Shown here in pieces: positions 16,149 through 25,633 of a stretch of DNA of 64,000 nucleotides (position 1 is the first letter of the stretch; each line of letters opens with the position of its first letter). Made by a program: the position numbers and the translations under genes. The stretch is from Nocardia nova (GTDB lineage: Bacteria; Actinomycetota; Actinomycetes; Mycobacteriales; Mycobacteriaceae), in assembly GCF_002933465.1 (NCBI RefSeq), contig NZ_PSZE01000006.1, forward strand, positions 186,001 through 250,000, in the 5' to 3' direction. Below the pieces are notes generated by a model. The model did not search any database, was not told where the DNA came from, and saw nothing but the letters and a program-made list of their open reading frames with translations.

Positions 16149-17315
16149 ATGGATCTCTTCGAATATCAGGCGAAGGAACTCTTCGTGAAGCACGGAGTGC
16201 CTTCGTCGGAGGGCCGCGTCACGGACTCGGCCGAGGACGCCCGTGCCATCGCGACCGAAATCGGCAAGCCTGTGATGATCAAGTCGCAGGTCAAGGTCGG
16301 TGGCCGCGGTAAGGCCGGTGGTGTGAAGTACGCCGCCACCCCGGACGACGCCTTCACCCACGCCTCCAACATCCTGGGCCTGGACATCAAGGGCCACGTC
16401 ACCAAGAAGATCCTGGTCGCCGAGGCCAAGGACATCGCGGAGGAGTACTACATCTCCTTCCTGCTCGATCGCGCCAACCGCACCTACCTGGCCATGTGCT
16501 CGGTCGAAGGCGGTATGGAGATCGAAGAGGTCGCCGCCACCAAGCCCGACCGTCTGGCCAAGGTGCCGGTCGACGCCGTCAAGGGTGTGGACCTGGCCTT
16601 CGCGCGCTCCATCGCCGAGCAGGGCCACCTGCCCGCCGACGTGCTGGACGCCGCCGCGGTGACCATTCAGAAGCTGTGGGAGGTCTTCGTCGCCGAAGAC
16701 GCGACCCTGGTAGAGGTGAACCCGCTGGTCCGCACGCCGGAGAACGAGATCCTGGCGCTGGACGGCAAGGTCACCCTGGACGAGAACGCCGACTTCCGCC
16801 ACCCCGACCACGCCGAGTTCGCCGATCGTGACGCCACCGATCCGCTGGAGCTCAAGGCCAAGGAGAACGACCTCAACTACGTCAAGCTCGACGGTGAGGT
16901 CGGCATCATCGGTAACGGCGCCGGCCTGGTCATGTCGACCCTGGACGTGGTCGCCTACGCCGGTGAGAAGCACAACGGCGTGAAGCCGGCCAACTTCCTC
17001 GACATCGGTGGTGGCGCCTCGGCCGAGGTGATGGCCAACGGTCTCGACGTGATCCTCAACGACGCGCAGGTCAAGAGCGTGTTCGTGAACGTGTTCGGCG
17101 GCATCACCGCGTGTGACGCGGTGGCCAACGGCATCGTCAAGGCCCTGGAGATGCTGGGGTCGGAGGCGAACAAGCCGCTGGTGGTCCGCCTCGACGGCAA
17201 CAAGGTCGAAGAGGGTCGCAAGATCCTCGTGGAAGCCAACCACCCGCTGGTGACCCTCGCCCAGACCATGGACGAAGGCGCCGACAAGGCCGCTGAACTG
17301 GCTGCGGCCAAGTAA
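16149..17315 (+). CDS. sucC: Succinate-CoA ligase (ADP/GDP-forming), beta subunit
   Basis: The 388-residue beta subunit carries the ATP-grasp nucleotide site and part of the CoA site of succinyl-CoA synthetase, the TCA-cycle step that makes ATP or [20 protein letters not shown] is the N-terminal ATP-grasp signature; [16 protein letters not shown] binds nucleotide; VEVNPLVRT and [14 protein letters not shown] supply metal ligands; [11 protein letters not shown] and [13 protein letters not shown] form the C-terminal CoA-ligase domain. Length is normal. The ATG at 16149 follows a GAGACGGTGAG purine tract. sucD starts 12 nt after the stop, and a strong terminator ends the pair. Confidence 0.98.
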   Translation: MDLFEYQAKELFVKHGVPSSEGRVTDSAEDARAIATEIGKPVMIKSQVKVGGRGKAGGVKYAATPDDAFTHASNILGLDIKGHVTKKILVAEAKDIAEEYYISFLLDRANRTYLAMCSVEGGMEIEEVAATKPDRLAKVPVDAVKGVDLAFARSIAEQGHLPADVLDAAAVTIQKLWEVFVAEDATLVEVNPLVRTPENEILALDGKVTLDENADFRHPDHAEFADRDATDPLELKAKENDLNYVKLDGEVGIIGNGAGLVMSTLDVVAYAGEKHNGVKPANFLDIGGGASAEVMANGLDVILNDAQVKSVFVNVFGGITACDAVANGIVKALEMLGSEANKPLVVRLDGNKVEEGRKILVEANHPLVTLAQTMDEGADKAAELAAAK

Positions 17316-17327
17316 GGACGAACGAGA

Positions 17328-18254
17328 ATGTCTATCTTCCTGAACAAGGACTCCAAGGTCATCGTCCAGGGCATCACCGGCGGTGAGGGCACCAAGCACA
17401 CCGCGCTGATGCTGAAGGCCGGCACCCAGGTCGTCGGCGGCGTCAACGCCCGCAAGGCCGGCACCACCGTCTCGCACACCGCCAAGGACGGCTCGGCCGT
17501 CGAGCTGCCGGTGTTCGGCACCGTCGCCGAGGCAATCAAGGAGACCGGCGCCGACGTGTCGATCGCCTTCGTGCCGCCGAAGTTCGCCAAGGACGCCATC
17601 ATCGAGGCCATCGACGCGGAGATCCCGCTGCTCGTGGTCATCACCGAGGGCATCCCGGTGCAGGACACCGCCTACGCGTGGGCCTACAACCTGGAAAAGG
17701 GGGGAGCGGAGGGTCCGAAGACCCGGATCATCGGCCCCAACTGCCCCGGCATCATCACCCCGGGCGAGTCGCTGGTCGGCATCACCCCGGCCAACATCAC
17801 CGGCAAGGGCCCGATCGGCCTGGTGTCGAAGTCGGGCACCCTGACCTACCAGATGATGTACGAGCTGCGTGACTTCGGCTTCTCGACCTCCATCGGCATC
17901 GGTGGCGACCCGGTCATCGGCACCACCCACATCGACGCCATCGAGGCGTTCGAGAAGGACCCGGAGACCAAGCTCCTCGTCATGATCGGCGAGATCGGCG
18001 GCGACGCCGAGGAGCGGGCCGCGGCCTACATCAAGGAGAACGTGACCAAGCCGGTCGTCGGCTACGTCGCGGGCTTCACCGCGCCGGAGGGCAAGACCAT
18101 GGGCCACGCCGGCGCCATCGTCTCCGGTTCCTCGGGTACCGCCGCGGCGAAGAAGGAGGCCCTCGAGGCCGCGGGCGTGAAGGTCGGCAAGACCCCGTCC
18201 GAGACCGCCGCCCTGGCGCGCGAGATCCTGGAGAAGGCTTCGATCACCGCTTGA
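17328..18254 (+). CDS. sucD: Succinate-CoA ligase, alpha subunit
   Basis: The 308-residue alpha subunit holds the CoA-binding Rossmann domain ([20 protein letters not shown] near residues 14-33) and the phosphorylated histidine, His260, in [40 protein letters not shown] and [17 protein letters not shown] are also family signatures. It acts with SucC as an alpha-beta enzyme. Start is ATG at 17328, 12 nt after sucC, and the two are clearly one operon. Confidence 0.98.
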   Translation: MSIFLNKDSKVIVQGITGGEGTKHTALMLKAGTQVVGGVNARKAGTTVSHTAKDGSAVELPVFGTVAEAIKETGADVSIAFVPPKFAKDAIIEAIDAEIPLLVVITEGIPVQDTAYAWAYNLEKGGAEGPKTRIIGPNCPGIITPGESLVGITPANITGKGPIGLVSKSGTLTYQMMYELRDFGFSTSIGIGGDPVIGTTHIDAIEAFEKDPETKLLVMIGEIGGDAEERAAAYIKENVTKPVVGYVAGFTAPEGKTMGHAGAIVSGSSGTAAAKKEALEAAGVKVGKTPSETAALAREILEKASITA

Positions 18255-18267
18255 TCGCAGGTACTGC

Positions 18268-18303
18268 GAAGGCCGCCTTGTCTCGACAAGGCGGCCTTCT
18301 TTC
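18268..18303 (+). terminator. Intrinsic terminator after sucCD
   Basis: GAAGGCCGCCTTGTC (18268-18282) and GACAAGGCGGCCTTC (18285-18299) form a perfect 15-bp stem with a 2-base nominal loop, followed by TTTC. It lies 13 bp after the sucD stop and is the clearest intrinsic terminator in the window. Confidence 0.92.
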
Positions 18304-18357
18304 ATCTCGGCAGGTGAACGACGTGCTGCTGGGCAGTCAGCAGCTCGCTGCTGGGGA

Positions 18358-18423
18358 GTCACAGCTCGCTGTGGCGGGCAGGTCAGGTGGGCAGGTCACA
18401 GCTCGCTGTGGCGGGCAGGTCAG
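18358..18423. repeat. 29-bp direct repeat in the sucD-downstream gap
   Basis: The same 29-bp sequence beginning GTCACAGCTCGCTGTGG occurs at 18358-18386 and 18395-18423, with starts 37 bp apart, and a degraded partial copy precedes it near 18334. The surrounding gap (18304-18712) has no convincing gene; its 3' part should contain the promoter of the next gene. Confidence 0.85.
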
Positions 18424-18712
18424 CAGCGGTTGTCGTGGGCAGGGAACAACCGTCGTTCAGGGTGCCGGGAACAGGTGGCACATGCCGAGGGCCCGCACCA
18501 CCGTGCAGAACAGTTCCGAAACGTCCATCCGATACCTCCGATCGTCTTCGGTGACAATCGGTGACAACACGATCGAGACCGGTATGTGGTTCATTGTGAA
18601 TTCTCGAGCTTGCCGCCAGTGGCGTCGTGGCCGTGACCGGCGCGCTCGAGTGCAGTAGCGTCAAGGGCATTCAGCCTGAAAGCCGATGAAGGACTCGATA
18701 GGAGACGACCAC

Positions 18713-19825
18713 ATGTCCTACCCGACCGGGGGATCCGGGTACAACGCGCCCAATCAGACGCCCGGGCCCACACCCTCGTCCGCCCCGAGCTTCGGCCAGC
18801 AGCCGACAGGTAGTACCGGCGGCGGCTCGGGGCTTTCGGCGTTGAGCGGCAAGGGCCTGACGTTCTACCTGACCGTCGGAATCGCCGCGCTGGGTGTCAT
18901 CAACTTCTTCCTGGGCTTCCTGGGATTCGCCACGCTGGATCTGTCCTCGTCGAGCGGCAACTCGAACGACCGCACGCTGAACCTCTTCAACCAGGGCGGC
19001 ACCGCCCCGCTGGCACTGTTGCTGTTCGCGGGTGTGCTGGCCGGAATCTCGCTGCTGCCCAAGCAGAAGCTGAACCCCCCGATCGTCGCGGCAGCCTCGG
19101 TGGTGGGCTTCCTGACCATCTTGTTGCAGGCGCTGGATCAGGGACCGGCCTTCAAGACCGCGGGCGCCGGCTGGGTCGTGGTGTTTCTGTCGCTCGTTCA
19201 GGCCGCTGCTGCCGTCGTCGCACTGCTGTTCGCGGCGGGCATCCTGTCCGAGCCCGAGGCCAAGCCCGCGGCAGCCGCCCCGGGCGCCGGCGGATCGAGC
19301 GCCTACGGTCAGCAGTCCTCGTACAGTCAGAGCCAGCCTGGTCAGCAGCAGTCCTACGGTCAGGCCCAGGCCGGCCAGCAGGCCGCTTACGGCCAGTACG
19401 GCCAGCAGTACGGCCAGGCGCAGGGTCAGGCCCAGCAGCAGGCGAGTCAGCAGCAGGCCGGTTACGGGCAGTACGGCCAGCAGTACGCCCAGGGGCAGTA
19501 CGGTCAGCAGCCCTCGCCGTACGGCCAGCCCGGTCAGCAGCCCTACGGGCAGCCGGGCCAGCAGGGTTACGGCGCGCAGGGTGCCCAGTCGCCCTACGGC
19601 CAGCGTCCGCAGACCGGTGGTGACGAGGCCGCGACCCAGCACTTCGGCGCCGCGGGCCAGCAGCCCGGCCAGCAGTACGGGTCGCTGAACTTCGGTCAGC
19701 AAGGCCAGCAGGGCCAGGCCGGGCAGACCGGTCAGCCCGGCGCCCAGCCGTTCGGCGGCGAGCAGACCGGCAACCCGGCCGCGGACGCCACCAAGGCCTT
19801 CCGTCCCGAGGACGACCAGAAGTAG
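18713..19825 (+). CDS. DUF5336-type membrane protein with Gln/Gly/Tyr-rich tail (Rv0954-like)
   Basis: About 370 residues from ATG 18713, behind AGGAGACGACC. A short polar N-terminus with GPTPSSAPSFGQQP leads to four membrane helices (about 48-75, 98-115, 125-142 and 155-185). The C-terminal half is low-complexity: repeated YGQ, QQ, PGQ and GQYGQQ units. The layout matches the 34-kDa antigen-like Rv0954 protein, which sits at this same place and has been linked to the mycobacterial division site. The tail is probably disordered and may drive self-association. No enzyme motif is present. It lies between sucD and perM, as in mycobacteria. Confidence 0.82.
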   Translation: MSYPTGGSGYNAPNQTPGPTPSSAPSFGQQPTGSTGGGSGLSALSGKGLTFYLTVGIAALGVINFFLGFLGFATLDLSSSSGNSNDRTLNLFNQGGTAPLALLLFAGVLAGISLLPKQKLNPPIVAAASVVGFLTILLQALDQGPAFKTAGAGWVVVFLSLVQAAAAVVALLFAAGILSEPEAKPAAAAPGAGGSSAYGQQSSYSQSQPGQQQSYGQAQAGQQAAYGQYGQQYGQAQGQAQQQASQQQAGYGQYGQQYAQGQYGQQPSPYGQPGQQPYGQPGQQGYGAQGAQSPYGQRPQTGGDEAATQHFGAAGQQPGQQYGSLNFGQQGQQGQAGQTGQPGAQPFGGEQTGNPAADATKAFRPEDDQK

Positions 19826-19844
19826 ATCCGCTCCGACGCGACAA

Positions 19845-19886
19845 TCGGCGAGTCAGGCGCTTTTCACGGCGCGCCTGACTCGCCGA
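19845..19886 (+). terminator. Long hairpin terminator after the DUF5336 gene
   Basis: TCGGCGAGTCAGGCGC (19845-19860) pairs with GCGCCTGACTCGCCGA (19871-19886) over 16 bp around a 10-base loop that begins with TTTT, 20 bp after the stop codon. Confidence 0.8.
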
Positions 19887-19980
19887 TCCGTTTCCAGCTG
19901 ACACCCTGACAGGTCGGTGGTCGTGTCGTGCTTCGGCGAGTCAACCGGACGAGTCAACGAGGATCCCGCGAGGTAGTTCT

Positions 19981-21702
19981 ATGAAGTCCGCACTGGTCCG
20001 ATGGGCCGACCTTCGCGAACAGCGGGCCGGCGCGAGACCGGCGCAGGCTCACCCGCATGCGGATGCTCCCCAGCAGCGGAGCGGTCACGGCACGGGCGGG
20101 GACGGACCCGAGGATCCGGTATTCCTCTCGCTGAGTCCCGAGCGGGCCAAGGTGCTGCTCATCATCGCGGCTCGCGCGTCGAGTTACACCGTGGTCGCCA
20201 TCGTGGCGATCGTGCTGATCACGCTGATGGCCGCGGGCAGCGGTATGACCGGCGCGTCCGGCGCGATCGCGGCCGGCTGGCTGGCTGTGCACCAGGTGCC
20301 GGTCGTGGTCGGCAAGACCTCGCTCGGCCTGCTTCCGCTGCTGCCGACCGCGATGGTGTTGTGGCTGACCATGCGCGACTGTGCGCATGCCGTCTCGCCG
20401 CGCTCTTCGGGGGCCGATCTGGGCTGGATCGTCGGCGCCGCGCTGGCGGGCCCGCTGCTGGTCACCGCCGTCTGCCTGGCCGTGGCCGAGGACGCCGCGA
20501 CGGCCGTGCCCCTGCAGTCGCCCGAGACGCTCACCGCCTTCTGCTGTGTGGGGGGTCTACACCTGCTCGCGGCGGCCACCGGGATCGCGACCCGCCCCAA
20601 TGCGCTGCGCGACCGGTTCGCCTCTTATCTGCCGGACTGGGTTTTCGCCGGGGCGCGGGCGGCGGCGCGGGCGCTGTGGCGCCTGCTGCTCGGCGGTGCG
20701 ATTCTCACGCTGGTGTCGTTCGTGCTGCACTGGTCGGTGATCGGCGACACCTACGCGACCGCGGGTAATTTCGCGGGTGTCGTCGGGTTGACCGCGCTGT
20801 CGCTGGCCTATCTGCCGAATGTCGTGATCGCGGCGACCAGCGTGCTGATCGGGGCGGACGTGCACATCGGCGCCGGGGCGCTGAGCGTCTTCTCGGTGGC
20901 CGGGGCGCCGGTGCCCGCACTGCCGGTACTCGCGGCGGTGCCGAGCGGACCCGCGGCGGGCTGGTGGCCGGTGTTGCTGCTGGTTCCGGCGGCAGTCGGG
21001 GTGCGTGGCGGGCTGGACTGCGCGCGCGACTCCGCCGACGAGGTGCGCAGTCCGTGGGCGACGGTGTTCTCGGCGGCGCTCGCGGCGCTCGGCATAGTGC
21101 TGCTGGATCTGTTCGCGGGCGGCGCGGTCGGGTCGTTCGGGGAGATCGGCCCCGGCGTGCTGGTCACCGCGGGACTGATCTTCGCCTGGCTGACCGTGGC
21201 CGGATATCTCGGATTGCTGTGCGGGCGAAGGTTTCTCGGAATTCCGCCCGCGGTGGTCGAGCCGGGTCTCGGCGGGCGTTCCGGCCACGAGTACGACAGT
21301 GACGACAATGACAGTGACGAGAACGACCATGACGACAACGACCATGACGACAACGACCATGACGAGTATCGGGGTCACGGCTACGACGCGGATTTCGACC
21401 GTGACGACGACCACGACGACCGCGCCGAACCGGGCTACGTCGACCAGCTGTACGACGACCCCCGCTATGTCGAATACGAATTCGAGGACGATGTCGCCGT
21501 CGAGGACGACTATCCGCGACCGGCCTACCGCCGCACCGGCTCCGTCGAGGTGGTGGAGGTCGACGGCGAGCTGCTCGACGACAACCTCGCGCCCGCGCAC
21601 GCCGATCCGGACGAGGAATTCGCCGCCGGAAACTCCGATATCGTCGACGCCGAAGTGGTAGAGGGTGACCTGCCGGAGAGTCCCGGCAGGGGCGGTCGTT
21701 AG
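19981..21702 (+). CDS. perM: PerM-like multispanning membrane protein (DUF6350) with Asp/His-rich tail
   Basis: The 573-residue protein has roughly ten membrane helices between residues 60 and 425, including AARASSYTVVAIVAIVLITL, GWIVGAALAGPLLVTAVCLA and the last helix about 395-415. It occupies the position of M. tuberculosis Rv0955 (PerM), a protein needed for cell division under stress, immediately before purN. The C-terminal 140 residues are cytoplasmic, very acidic and unusual: an Asp-rich segment with three NDHDD units near 447-461, then further DDHDD and EDD clusters. This tail could bind divalent metals or simply be a charged disordered region. Start is ATG at 19981 after GAGGTAG. Confidence 0.85.
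   Translation: MKSALVRWADLREQRAGARPAQAHPHADAPQQRSGHGTGGDGPEDPVFLSLSPERAKVLLIIAARASSYTVVAIVAIVLITLMAAGSGMTGASGAIAAGWLAVHQVPVVVGKTSLGLLPLLPTAMVLWLTMRDCAHAVSPRSSGADLGWIVGAALAGPLLVTAVCLAVAEDAATAVPLQSPETLTAFCCVGGLHLLAAATGIATRPNALRDRFASYLPDWVFAGARAAARALWRLLLGGAILTLVSFVLHWSVIGDTYATAGNFAGVVGLTALSLAYLPNVVIAATSVLIGADVHIGAGALSVFSVAGAPVPALPVLAAVPSGPAAGWWPVLLLVPAAVGVRGGLDCARDSADEVRSPWATVFSAALAALGIVLLDLFAGGAVGSFGEIGPGVLVTAGLIFAWLTVAGYLGLLCGRRFLGIPPAVVEPGLGGRSGHEYDSDDNDSDENDHDDNDHDDNDHDEYRGHGYDADFDRDDDHDDRAEPGYVDQLYDDPRYVEYEFEDDVAVEDDYPRPAYRRTGSVEVVEVDGELLDDNLAPAHADPDEEFAAGNSDIVDAEVVEGDLPESPGRGGR
21322..21366. repeat. 15-bp x3 tandem repeat in the perM tail
   Basis: AACGACCATGACGAC occurs three times in register (21322, 21337, 21352), the last with one changed base, encoding three Asn-Asp-His-Asp-Asp/Glu units. 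Being a multiple of three, copy changes would keep the frame. Confidence 0.92.
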
Positions 21703-21767
21703 GCTCTAACCCGGCGGGCCTCGGGTTCGCCGCCCTCCGGCAGCCCCGACGCACAGGGAGTAGAGCG

Positions 21768-22412
21768 CTGACCACCCCGCCCGCCCAGCTGGTCCCTCCG
21801 ACCGCGCCTGCGACCCTCGTCGTTCTCGCCTCGGGCACGGGATCGCTGCTGCAATCGCTCATCGCGGCCACCGAGCGGCCGGACTATCCGGCGCGCATCG
21901 CCGCCGTGGGCGTGGACCGAGTCTGCGCCGCGACCGACCATGCGGTGCGGGCCGGCATCCCCGATTTCCGCATCGCCCCCGCCGACCATCCCGATCGAGC
22001 CGCATGGGATATCGCGCTCACCGATGCCGTCGCCGCCTATGCGCCCGACCTGGTGGTGTCGGCCGGATTCATGCGCCTGTTCGGCCCGAAATTCCTGGAG
22101 CGATTCGAGGGCCGGATCATCAACACCCATCCCGCGCTGCTGCCGGCTTTCCCGGGCGCGCACGGCGTGCGCGACGCGTTGGCATACGGCGTGCGGGTAA
22201 CGGGTTCCACTGTGCATCTGGTCGACGCGGGCGTCGACACCGGACCGATCCTCGCCCAGGAGCCGGTGGCGGTGCTGCCTGGCGACGACGAGGCGAGTTT
22301 GCACGAGCGCATCAAGGTTGTGGAGCGTCGGCTGCTGGCGGAGACCGTCGCCGCCGTCGCCACGCGAGGCATTGTCTGCGACGGACGAAAGGCAGTAATT
22401 CCAGATGAGTGA
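21768..22412 (+). CDS. purN: Phosphoribosylglycinamide formyltransferase (probable CTG start)
   Basis: A 214-residue enzyme transferring formyl from 10-formyl-THF to GAR in purine synthesis. [18 protein letters not shown] near residues 17-34 is the GAR-binding N-terminal motif; [14 protein letters not shown], then [20 protein letters not shown] with the catalytic Asn and His, and [12 protein letters not shown] with the catalytic Asp are all present. The frame contains no ATG, GTG or TTG upstream of the essential N-terminal motif; the first GTG (21906) would remove it. A CTG at 21768 reads [11 protein letters not shown] and lies 7 nt after AGGGAG, so it is taken as the start. The last 8 bases overlap purH. 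Confidence 0.92.
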   Translation: MTTPPAQLVPPTAPATLVVLASGTGSLLQSLIAATERPDYPARIAAVGVDRVCAATDHAVRAGIPDFRIAPADHPDRAAWDIALTDAVAAYAPDLVVSAGFMRLFGPKFLERFEGRIINTHPALLPAFPGAHGVRDALAYGVRVTGSTVHLVDAGVDTGPILAQEPVAVLPGDDEASLHERIKVVERRLLAETVAAVATRGIVCDGRKAVIPDE

Positions 22413-23994
22413 GGCCCCGGTTAGTGCACGCAGGGCGATCCGCAGGGCGTTGGTGAGCGTCTATGACAAAACCGGGCTCATCGAGCTGGCCACCGGACTG
22501 AACGACGCCGGTGTCGAGCTGGTGTCGACCGGTTCGACCGCCGCCCGCATCGCCGACGCCGGAATTCCGGTGACGAAGGTCGAAGACCTCACCGGTTTCC
22601 CTGAAACCCTCGACGGCCGGGTGAAGACGCTGCATCCCCGCGTGCACGCCGGCATCCTCGCCGACACGCGCAAGCAGGAACACCTCGATCAGCTGGTGGA
22701 GCTGGGCGTCGAGGCATTCCAGCTGGTGGTGGTGAACCTGTATCCGTTCACACAGACCGTCGCCAGTGGTGCCACCCCCGACGAATGCGTCGAACAGATC
22801 GATATCGGCGGCCCGTCGATGGTGCGCGCGGCCGCGAAGAACCACCCCTCGGTCGCGGTCGTGGTCGACACCGGTGACTACGACGACGTGCTGGCAGCGG
22901 TGCGCGGCGGCGGTTTCACCCTTGCCGAGCGAACCACGCTGGCGGCCAAGGCCTTCCAGCACACCGCGAGTTACGACGTCGCGGTCGCGAGCTGGATGAC
23001 GAACGTGCTGGCGGCCGACGATTCCGCGGACTCCGACGCGGACAGCCGGTTCCCGTCGTGGATGGGTGGTGTGTGGACCCGCGACGCGGTGCTGCGCTAC
23101 GGCGAGAATCCGCATCAGGCGGCGGCGCTGTATCGCAACGACTCCGGCCCGGCCGGGCTGGCGCAGGCGAAGCAGGTGCACGGCAAGGAGATGTCGTACA
23201 ACAACTACACCGATGCCGACGCCGCCTGGCGCGCCGCCTGGGACCACGCCGACCCCGCGGTGGCCATCGTGAAGCACGCCAATCCGTGCGGCATCGCGGT
23301 CGGCGCCGATATCGCCGAGGCGCATCGCAAGGCGCACGCCTGTGATCCGGTGAGTGCGTTCGGCGGCGTGATCGCGGCCAACCGCGAGGTCACCGTCGAG
23401 ATGGCCGAACAGGTGGCCGAGATCTTCACCGAGGTCATCGTGGCCCCCGGCTATGCCGACGGCGCGGTGGAGGTGCTGCAGCGCAAGAAGAACGTGCGCA
23501 TCCTGATCGCCGACGAACCCCGGCGCGGCGGCGTCGACCTGCGGCCGATCAGCGGCGGCGCGCTGCTCCAGCAGACCGATATCGTCGACGCGGACGGCGA
23601 CGACCCCGCCAACTGGACGCTCGCCACCGGCGAAGCGGCCGATGCCGACACTCTCGCCGACCTCGAATTCGCCTGGCGCGCATGCCGGGCCGTGAAATCG
23701 AATGCGATTCTGCTGGCCCACGACGGCGCATCGGTCGGTGTCGGCATGGGGCAGGTCAATCGCGTCGACGCCGTACATCTGGCGGTGCTGCGCGCCGGTG
23801 ACCGTGCCAAGGGTTCGGTGGCGGCCTCCGACGCCTATTTCCCGTTCCCCGACGGTCCGCAGCAGCTGATCGCCGCGGGCGTGAAAGCCATTGTGCAGCC
23901 GGGTGGTTCGGTGCGCGACCAGTTGACCATCGATGCCTGCCGGGAGGCCGGAGTCACGATGTATCTCACCGGGGCGCGCCACTTCGCGCACTGA
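22405..23994 (+). CDS. purH: Bifunctional AICAR formyltransferase / IMP cyclohydrolase
   Basis: The 529-residue enzyme catalyses the last two steps of IMP synthesis. Residues 10-150 form the MGS-like cyclohydrolase domain ([49 protein letters not shown]). The rest is the transformylase, with the Lys290-His291 pair in [14 protein letters not shown] and [21 protein letters not shown] near the end. The start ATG at 22405 overlaps the purN stop (ATGAGTGA), so the two are translationally coupled. A perfect 18-bp hairpin follows the gene. Confidence 0.98.
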   Translation: MSEAPVSARRAIRRALVSVYDKTGLIELATGLNDAGVELVSTGSTAARIADAGIPVTKVEDLTGFPETLDGRVKTLHPRVHAGILADTRKQEHLDQLVELGVEAFQLVVVNLYPFTQTVASGATPDECVEQIDIGGPSMVRAAAKNHPSVAVVVDTGDYDDVLAAVRGGGFTLAERTTLAAKAFQHTASYDVAVASWMTNVLAADDSADSDADSRFPSWMGGVWTRDAVLRYGENPHQAAALYRNDSGPAGLAQAKQVHGKEMSYNNYTDADAAWRAAWDHADPAVAIVKHANPCGIAVGADIAEAHRKAHACDPVSAFGGVIAANREVTVEMAEQVAEIFTEVIVAPGYADGAVEVLQRKKNVRILIADEPRRGGVDLRPISGGALLQQTDIVDADGDDPANWTLATGEAADADTLADLEFAWRACRAVKSNAILLAHDGASVGVGMGQVNRVDAVHLAVLRAGDRAKGSVAASDAYFPFPDGPQQLIAAGVKAIVQPGGSVRDQLTIDACREAGVTMYLTGARHFAH

Positions 23995-24007
23995 TCGGTG
24001 AACACGA

Positions 24008-24046
24008 ACGTCGCCGCCCGCCGGGTGCCCCGGCGGGCGGCGACGT
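24008..24046 (+). terminator. Hairpin terminator after purNH
   Basis: An 18-bp perfect stem, left arm 24008-24025 (ACGTCGCCGCCCGCCGGG) and right arm 24029-24046, with a 3-base loop, 13 bp after the purH stop. It may also serve the convergent lipoprotein gene ending at 24080. Confidence 0.85.
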
Positions 24047-24079
24047 CGTTCGACGGGGCCGTGCGCTGATCCCGTCGAA

Positions 24080-24541
24080 TCAGTTCGCGCTCAATACTTT
24101 CCGGTCGCCCAGCGGCTTTTTCAGCGGAATCTCCAGGGTGCCGAAGACGGCGATCATGGTGCACATGCGCCCGGCCGCCTCGGGCAGAGTACCGGCCTTC
24201 AGGGCGACGGTGACGGTGCTGTCGGTTTCGGTGGTGCTTGCGTCCACGCCGTAACACTCCGGCGAGCCGATCTGGAAATTCACCGCGATCCGGTCCGGGG
24301 CCACCCGGCTCCAACTGTCGAACGGCAGCGGGCGCGGATTGGTGATCGTCGAGTTCGCGGTGAACATCCGGCCCGGTTGCGGTGGATTCTGCTCGGTGGG
24401 AGTGCTCACTGCGGCTGTGGTCGTATTCGTTTGTGCCCCACCGTCTTCGGAGTTCCCGCATGCGGTGACCAGCACGGCCGGTAGTGCGAGGAGCGCGATT
24501 GCCGCCGCTGCGATGCGGCGTCGTCGGGGGATGGAGTCCAT
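24080..24541 (-). CDS. Putative secreted lipoprotein, function unknown
   Basis: The 153-residue protein has a lipoprotein signal peptide: RRRR, then AAAAIALLALPAVL and the lipobox LVTAC, so Cys28 would be lipidated. A Thr/Pro-rich linker (about residues 35-60) leads to a beta-rich domain with two further cysteines, in PECYGVD and RMCTMIAVFG, which may form a disulfide. No catalytic motif is visible. It resembles small lipoproteins common in Nocardia and mycobacteria, but I cannot name the family. Start is ATG at 24541. It converges on purH. Confidence 0.7.
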   Translation of the reverse strand: MDSIPRRRRIAAAAIALLALPAVLVTACGNSEDGGAQTNTTTAAVSTPTEQNPPQPGRMFTANSTITNPRPLPFDSWSRVAPDRIAVNFQIGSPECYGVDASTTETDSTVTVALKAGTLPEAAGRMCTMIAVFGTLEIPLKKPLGDRKVLSAN

Positions 24542-24727
24542 GGAGTCACCCTATCGGCGCGGGCGAGGTGGTTGTGAGCCACGTCCCAGTGAACATTCTG
24601 CGAACGCCGGCGCGTAACTGCTGCGAAATCCGGGGCGCGCCAAGTAATGTCGCAAACGATGAGCGAATGCGGTTCTGCGCCATCGAATCACCGATCGACA
24701 CGACCTCTTCTCGAAAGGATCCACCAC

Positions 24728-25288
24728 GTGGGCGACACGTTGCAGGTAGGCGAGGAACTCGGCCTGGGTCAGGCCCTTCAGGGCGGCGCGTACGCGCTGA
24801 CTCTCCAAAATGACGGCAACTTGGTGCTTTCCGAGCCCGACGGCACGGTGGTGTGGGCGACCATGACTCATGAGCGGGGCGTCGAGCGCGCCGTCCTGCA
24901 GGAGGACGGCAACTTCGTGCTGTACTCCGGCAGCGGGCCCGTCTGGGCCACCGACACCAACGGGCAGGCCGCCGATCACCTGGTGCTGCAATCGGACCGC
25001 AACCTCGTCTTGTACGGCCGGGACGGCGCCTCGCTGTGGGCGTCGGGCACCAACACCGACAACCCGATCGTGGTCGAGGAGCCGGTCGCCGCTCCCGCCG
25101 CCGAGCAGGTGCCTCCGCCGCCGGCGGCGCCGGAACCCCGCACTTACACCGTGGAGTCCGGTGACACGCTGTGGGCCATCGCGGAACGGTTCTACGGCGA
25201 CGGCAATCGCTACCTGGAGATCGCCGGGGCGAGCGGCATCGAGAACCCGGATGTCATCAACGAGGGTCAGCTGCTGACCATTCCGTGA
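24728..25288 (+). CDS. Bulb-type lectin (B-lectin) domain fused to LysM
   Basis: A 186-residue protein. Residues about 5-115 form a bulb-type mannose-binding lectin fold with three QxDxNxVxY-like sites: LQNDGNLVLSEPDG, LQEDGNFVLYSGSG and LQSDRNLVLYGRDG. The second site fits the consensus best, the first lacks its tyrosine and the third has Arg for Gly. A Pro/Ala linker follows, then a LysM domain (YTVESGDTLWAIAERFYGDG to EGQLLTIP). LysM binds peptidoglycan, so the lectin would be displayed near the wall. There is no signal peptide from GTG 24728 (behind AAGGA), so export would be non-classical or the protein acts inside. It converges on the ribosomal protein operon. Confidence 0.85.
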   Translation: MGDTLQVGEELGLGQALQGGAYALTLQNDGNLVLSEPDGTVVWATMTHERGVERAVLQEDGNFVLYSGSGPVWATDTNGQAADHLVLQSDRNLVLYGRDGASLWASGTNTDNPIVVEEPVAAPAAEQVPPPPAAPEPRTYTVESGDTLWAIAERFYGDGNRYLEIAGASGIENPDVINEGQLLTIP

Positions 25289-25300
25289 CCGGAAACGACT

Positions 25301-25332
25301 GAGCGCCCCAGTGCCGTGGCATCGGGGCGCTC
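25301..25332. terminator. Bidirectional hairpin between the lectin-LysM gene and rpsR
   Basis: GAGCGCCCCAGTGCC (25301-25315) pairs with GGCATCGGGGCGCTC (25318-25332) over 15 positions with one A-C mismatch and one G-U pair. It lies between two convergent stops, 13 bp from each. Confidence 0.7.
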
Positions 25333-25345
25333 GCTCGTTCGTTCG

Positions 25346-25600
25346 CTACCTACTGGTGAACGGCAGCAGCGCCATCTCGCGCGCGTTCTTCACCGCGACC
25401 GCCACCTGCCGCTGCTGCTGCGGGGTGAGCCCGGTGACGCGTCGGCTGCGGATCTTGCCGCGGTCGGAGATGAAGGTGCGCAGCAGGTTCACATCCTTGT
25501 AGTCGACGGTTTCGACGCCGGCCGCGATCAGCGGATTCTTCTTGGGCCGCCGAGCCTGTTCGGCGCGGATCCGCTTCGACGGTGCTCGCTTGACTGCCAT
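25346..25600 (-). CDS. rpsR: Ribosomal protein S18, zinc-independent paralogue
   Basis: The 84-residue protein is bacterial S18: [40 protein letters not shown], and a helical [18 protein letters not shown] ending. It contains no cysteine, the mark of the C-minus paralogue expressed when zinc is scarce. It is last in the operon rpmB-rpmG-rpsN-rpsR, the same order as M. tuberculosis Rv2058c-Rv2055c. It would replace zinc-binding S18 in the small subunit. Confidence 0.95.
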   Translation of the reverse strand: MAVKRAPSKRIRAEQARRPKKNPLIAAGVETVDYKDVNLLRTFISDRGKIRSRRVTGLTPQQQRQVAVAVKNAREMALLPFTSR

Positions 25601-25633
25601 GTGCCGGTTCCTTCCGACGAGATCTGCGATGGT

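Noticed and set aside
18358..18423. CRISPR-like repeat
   Set aside because: Only two intact copies, an 8-bp separation and no cas genes.
21906..22412. Short purN beginning at GTG 21906
   Set aside because: It would delete the GAR-binding N-terminal motif that is intact upstream in the same frame.
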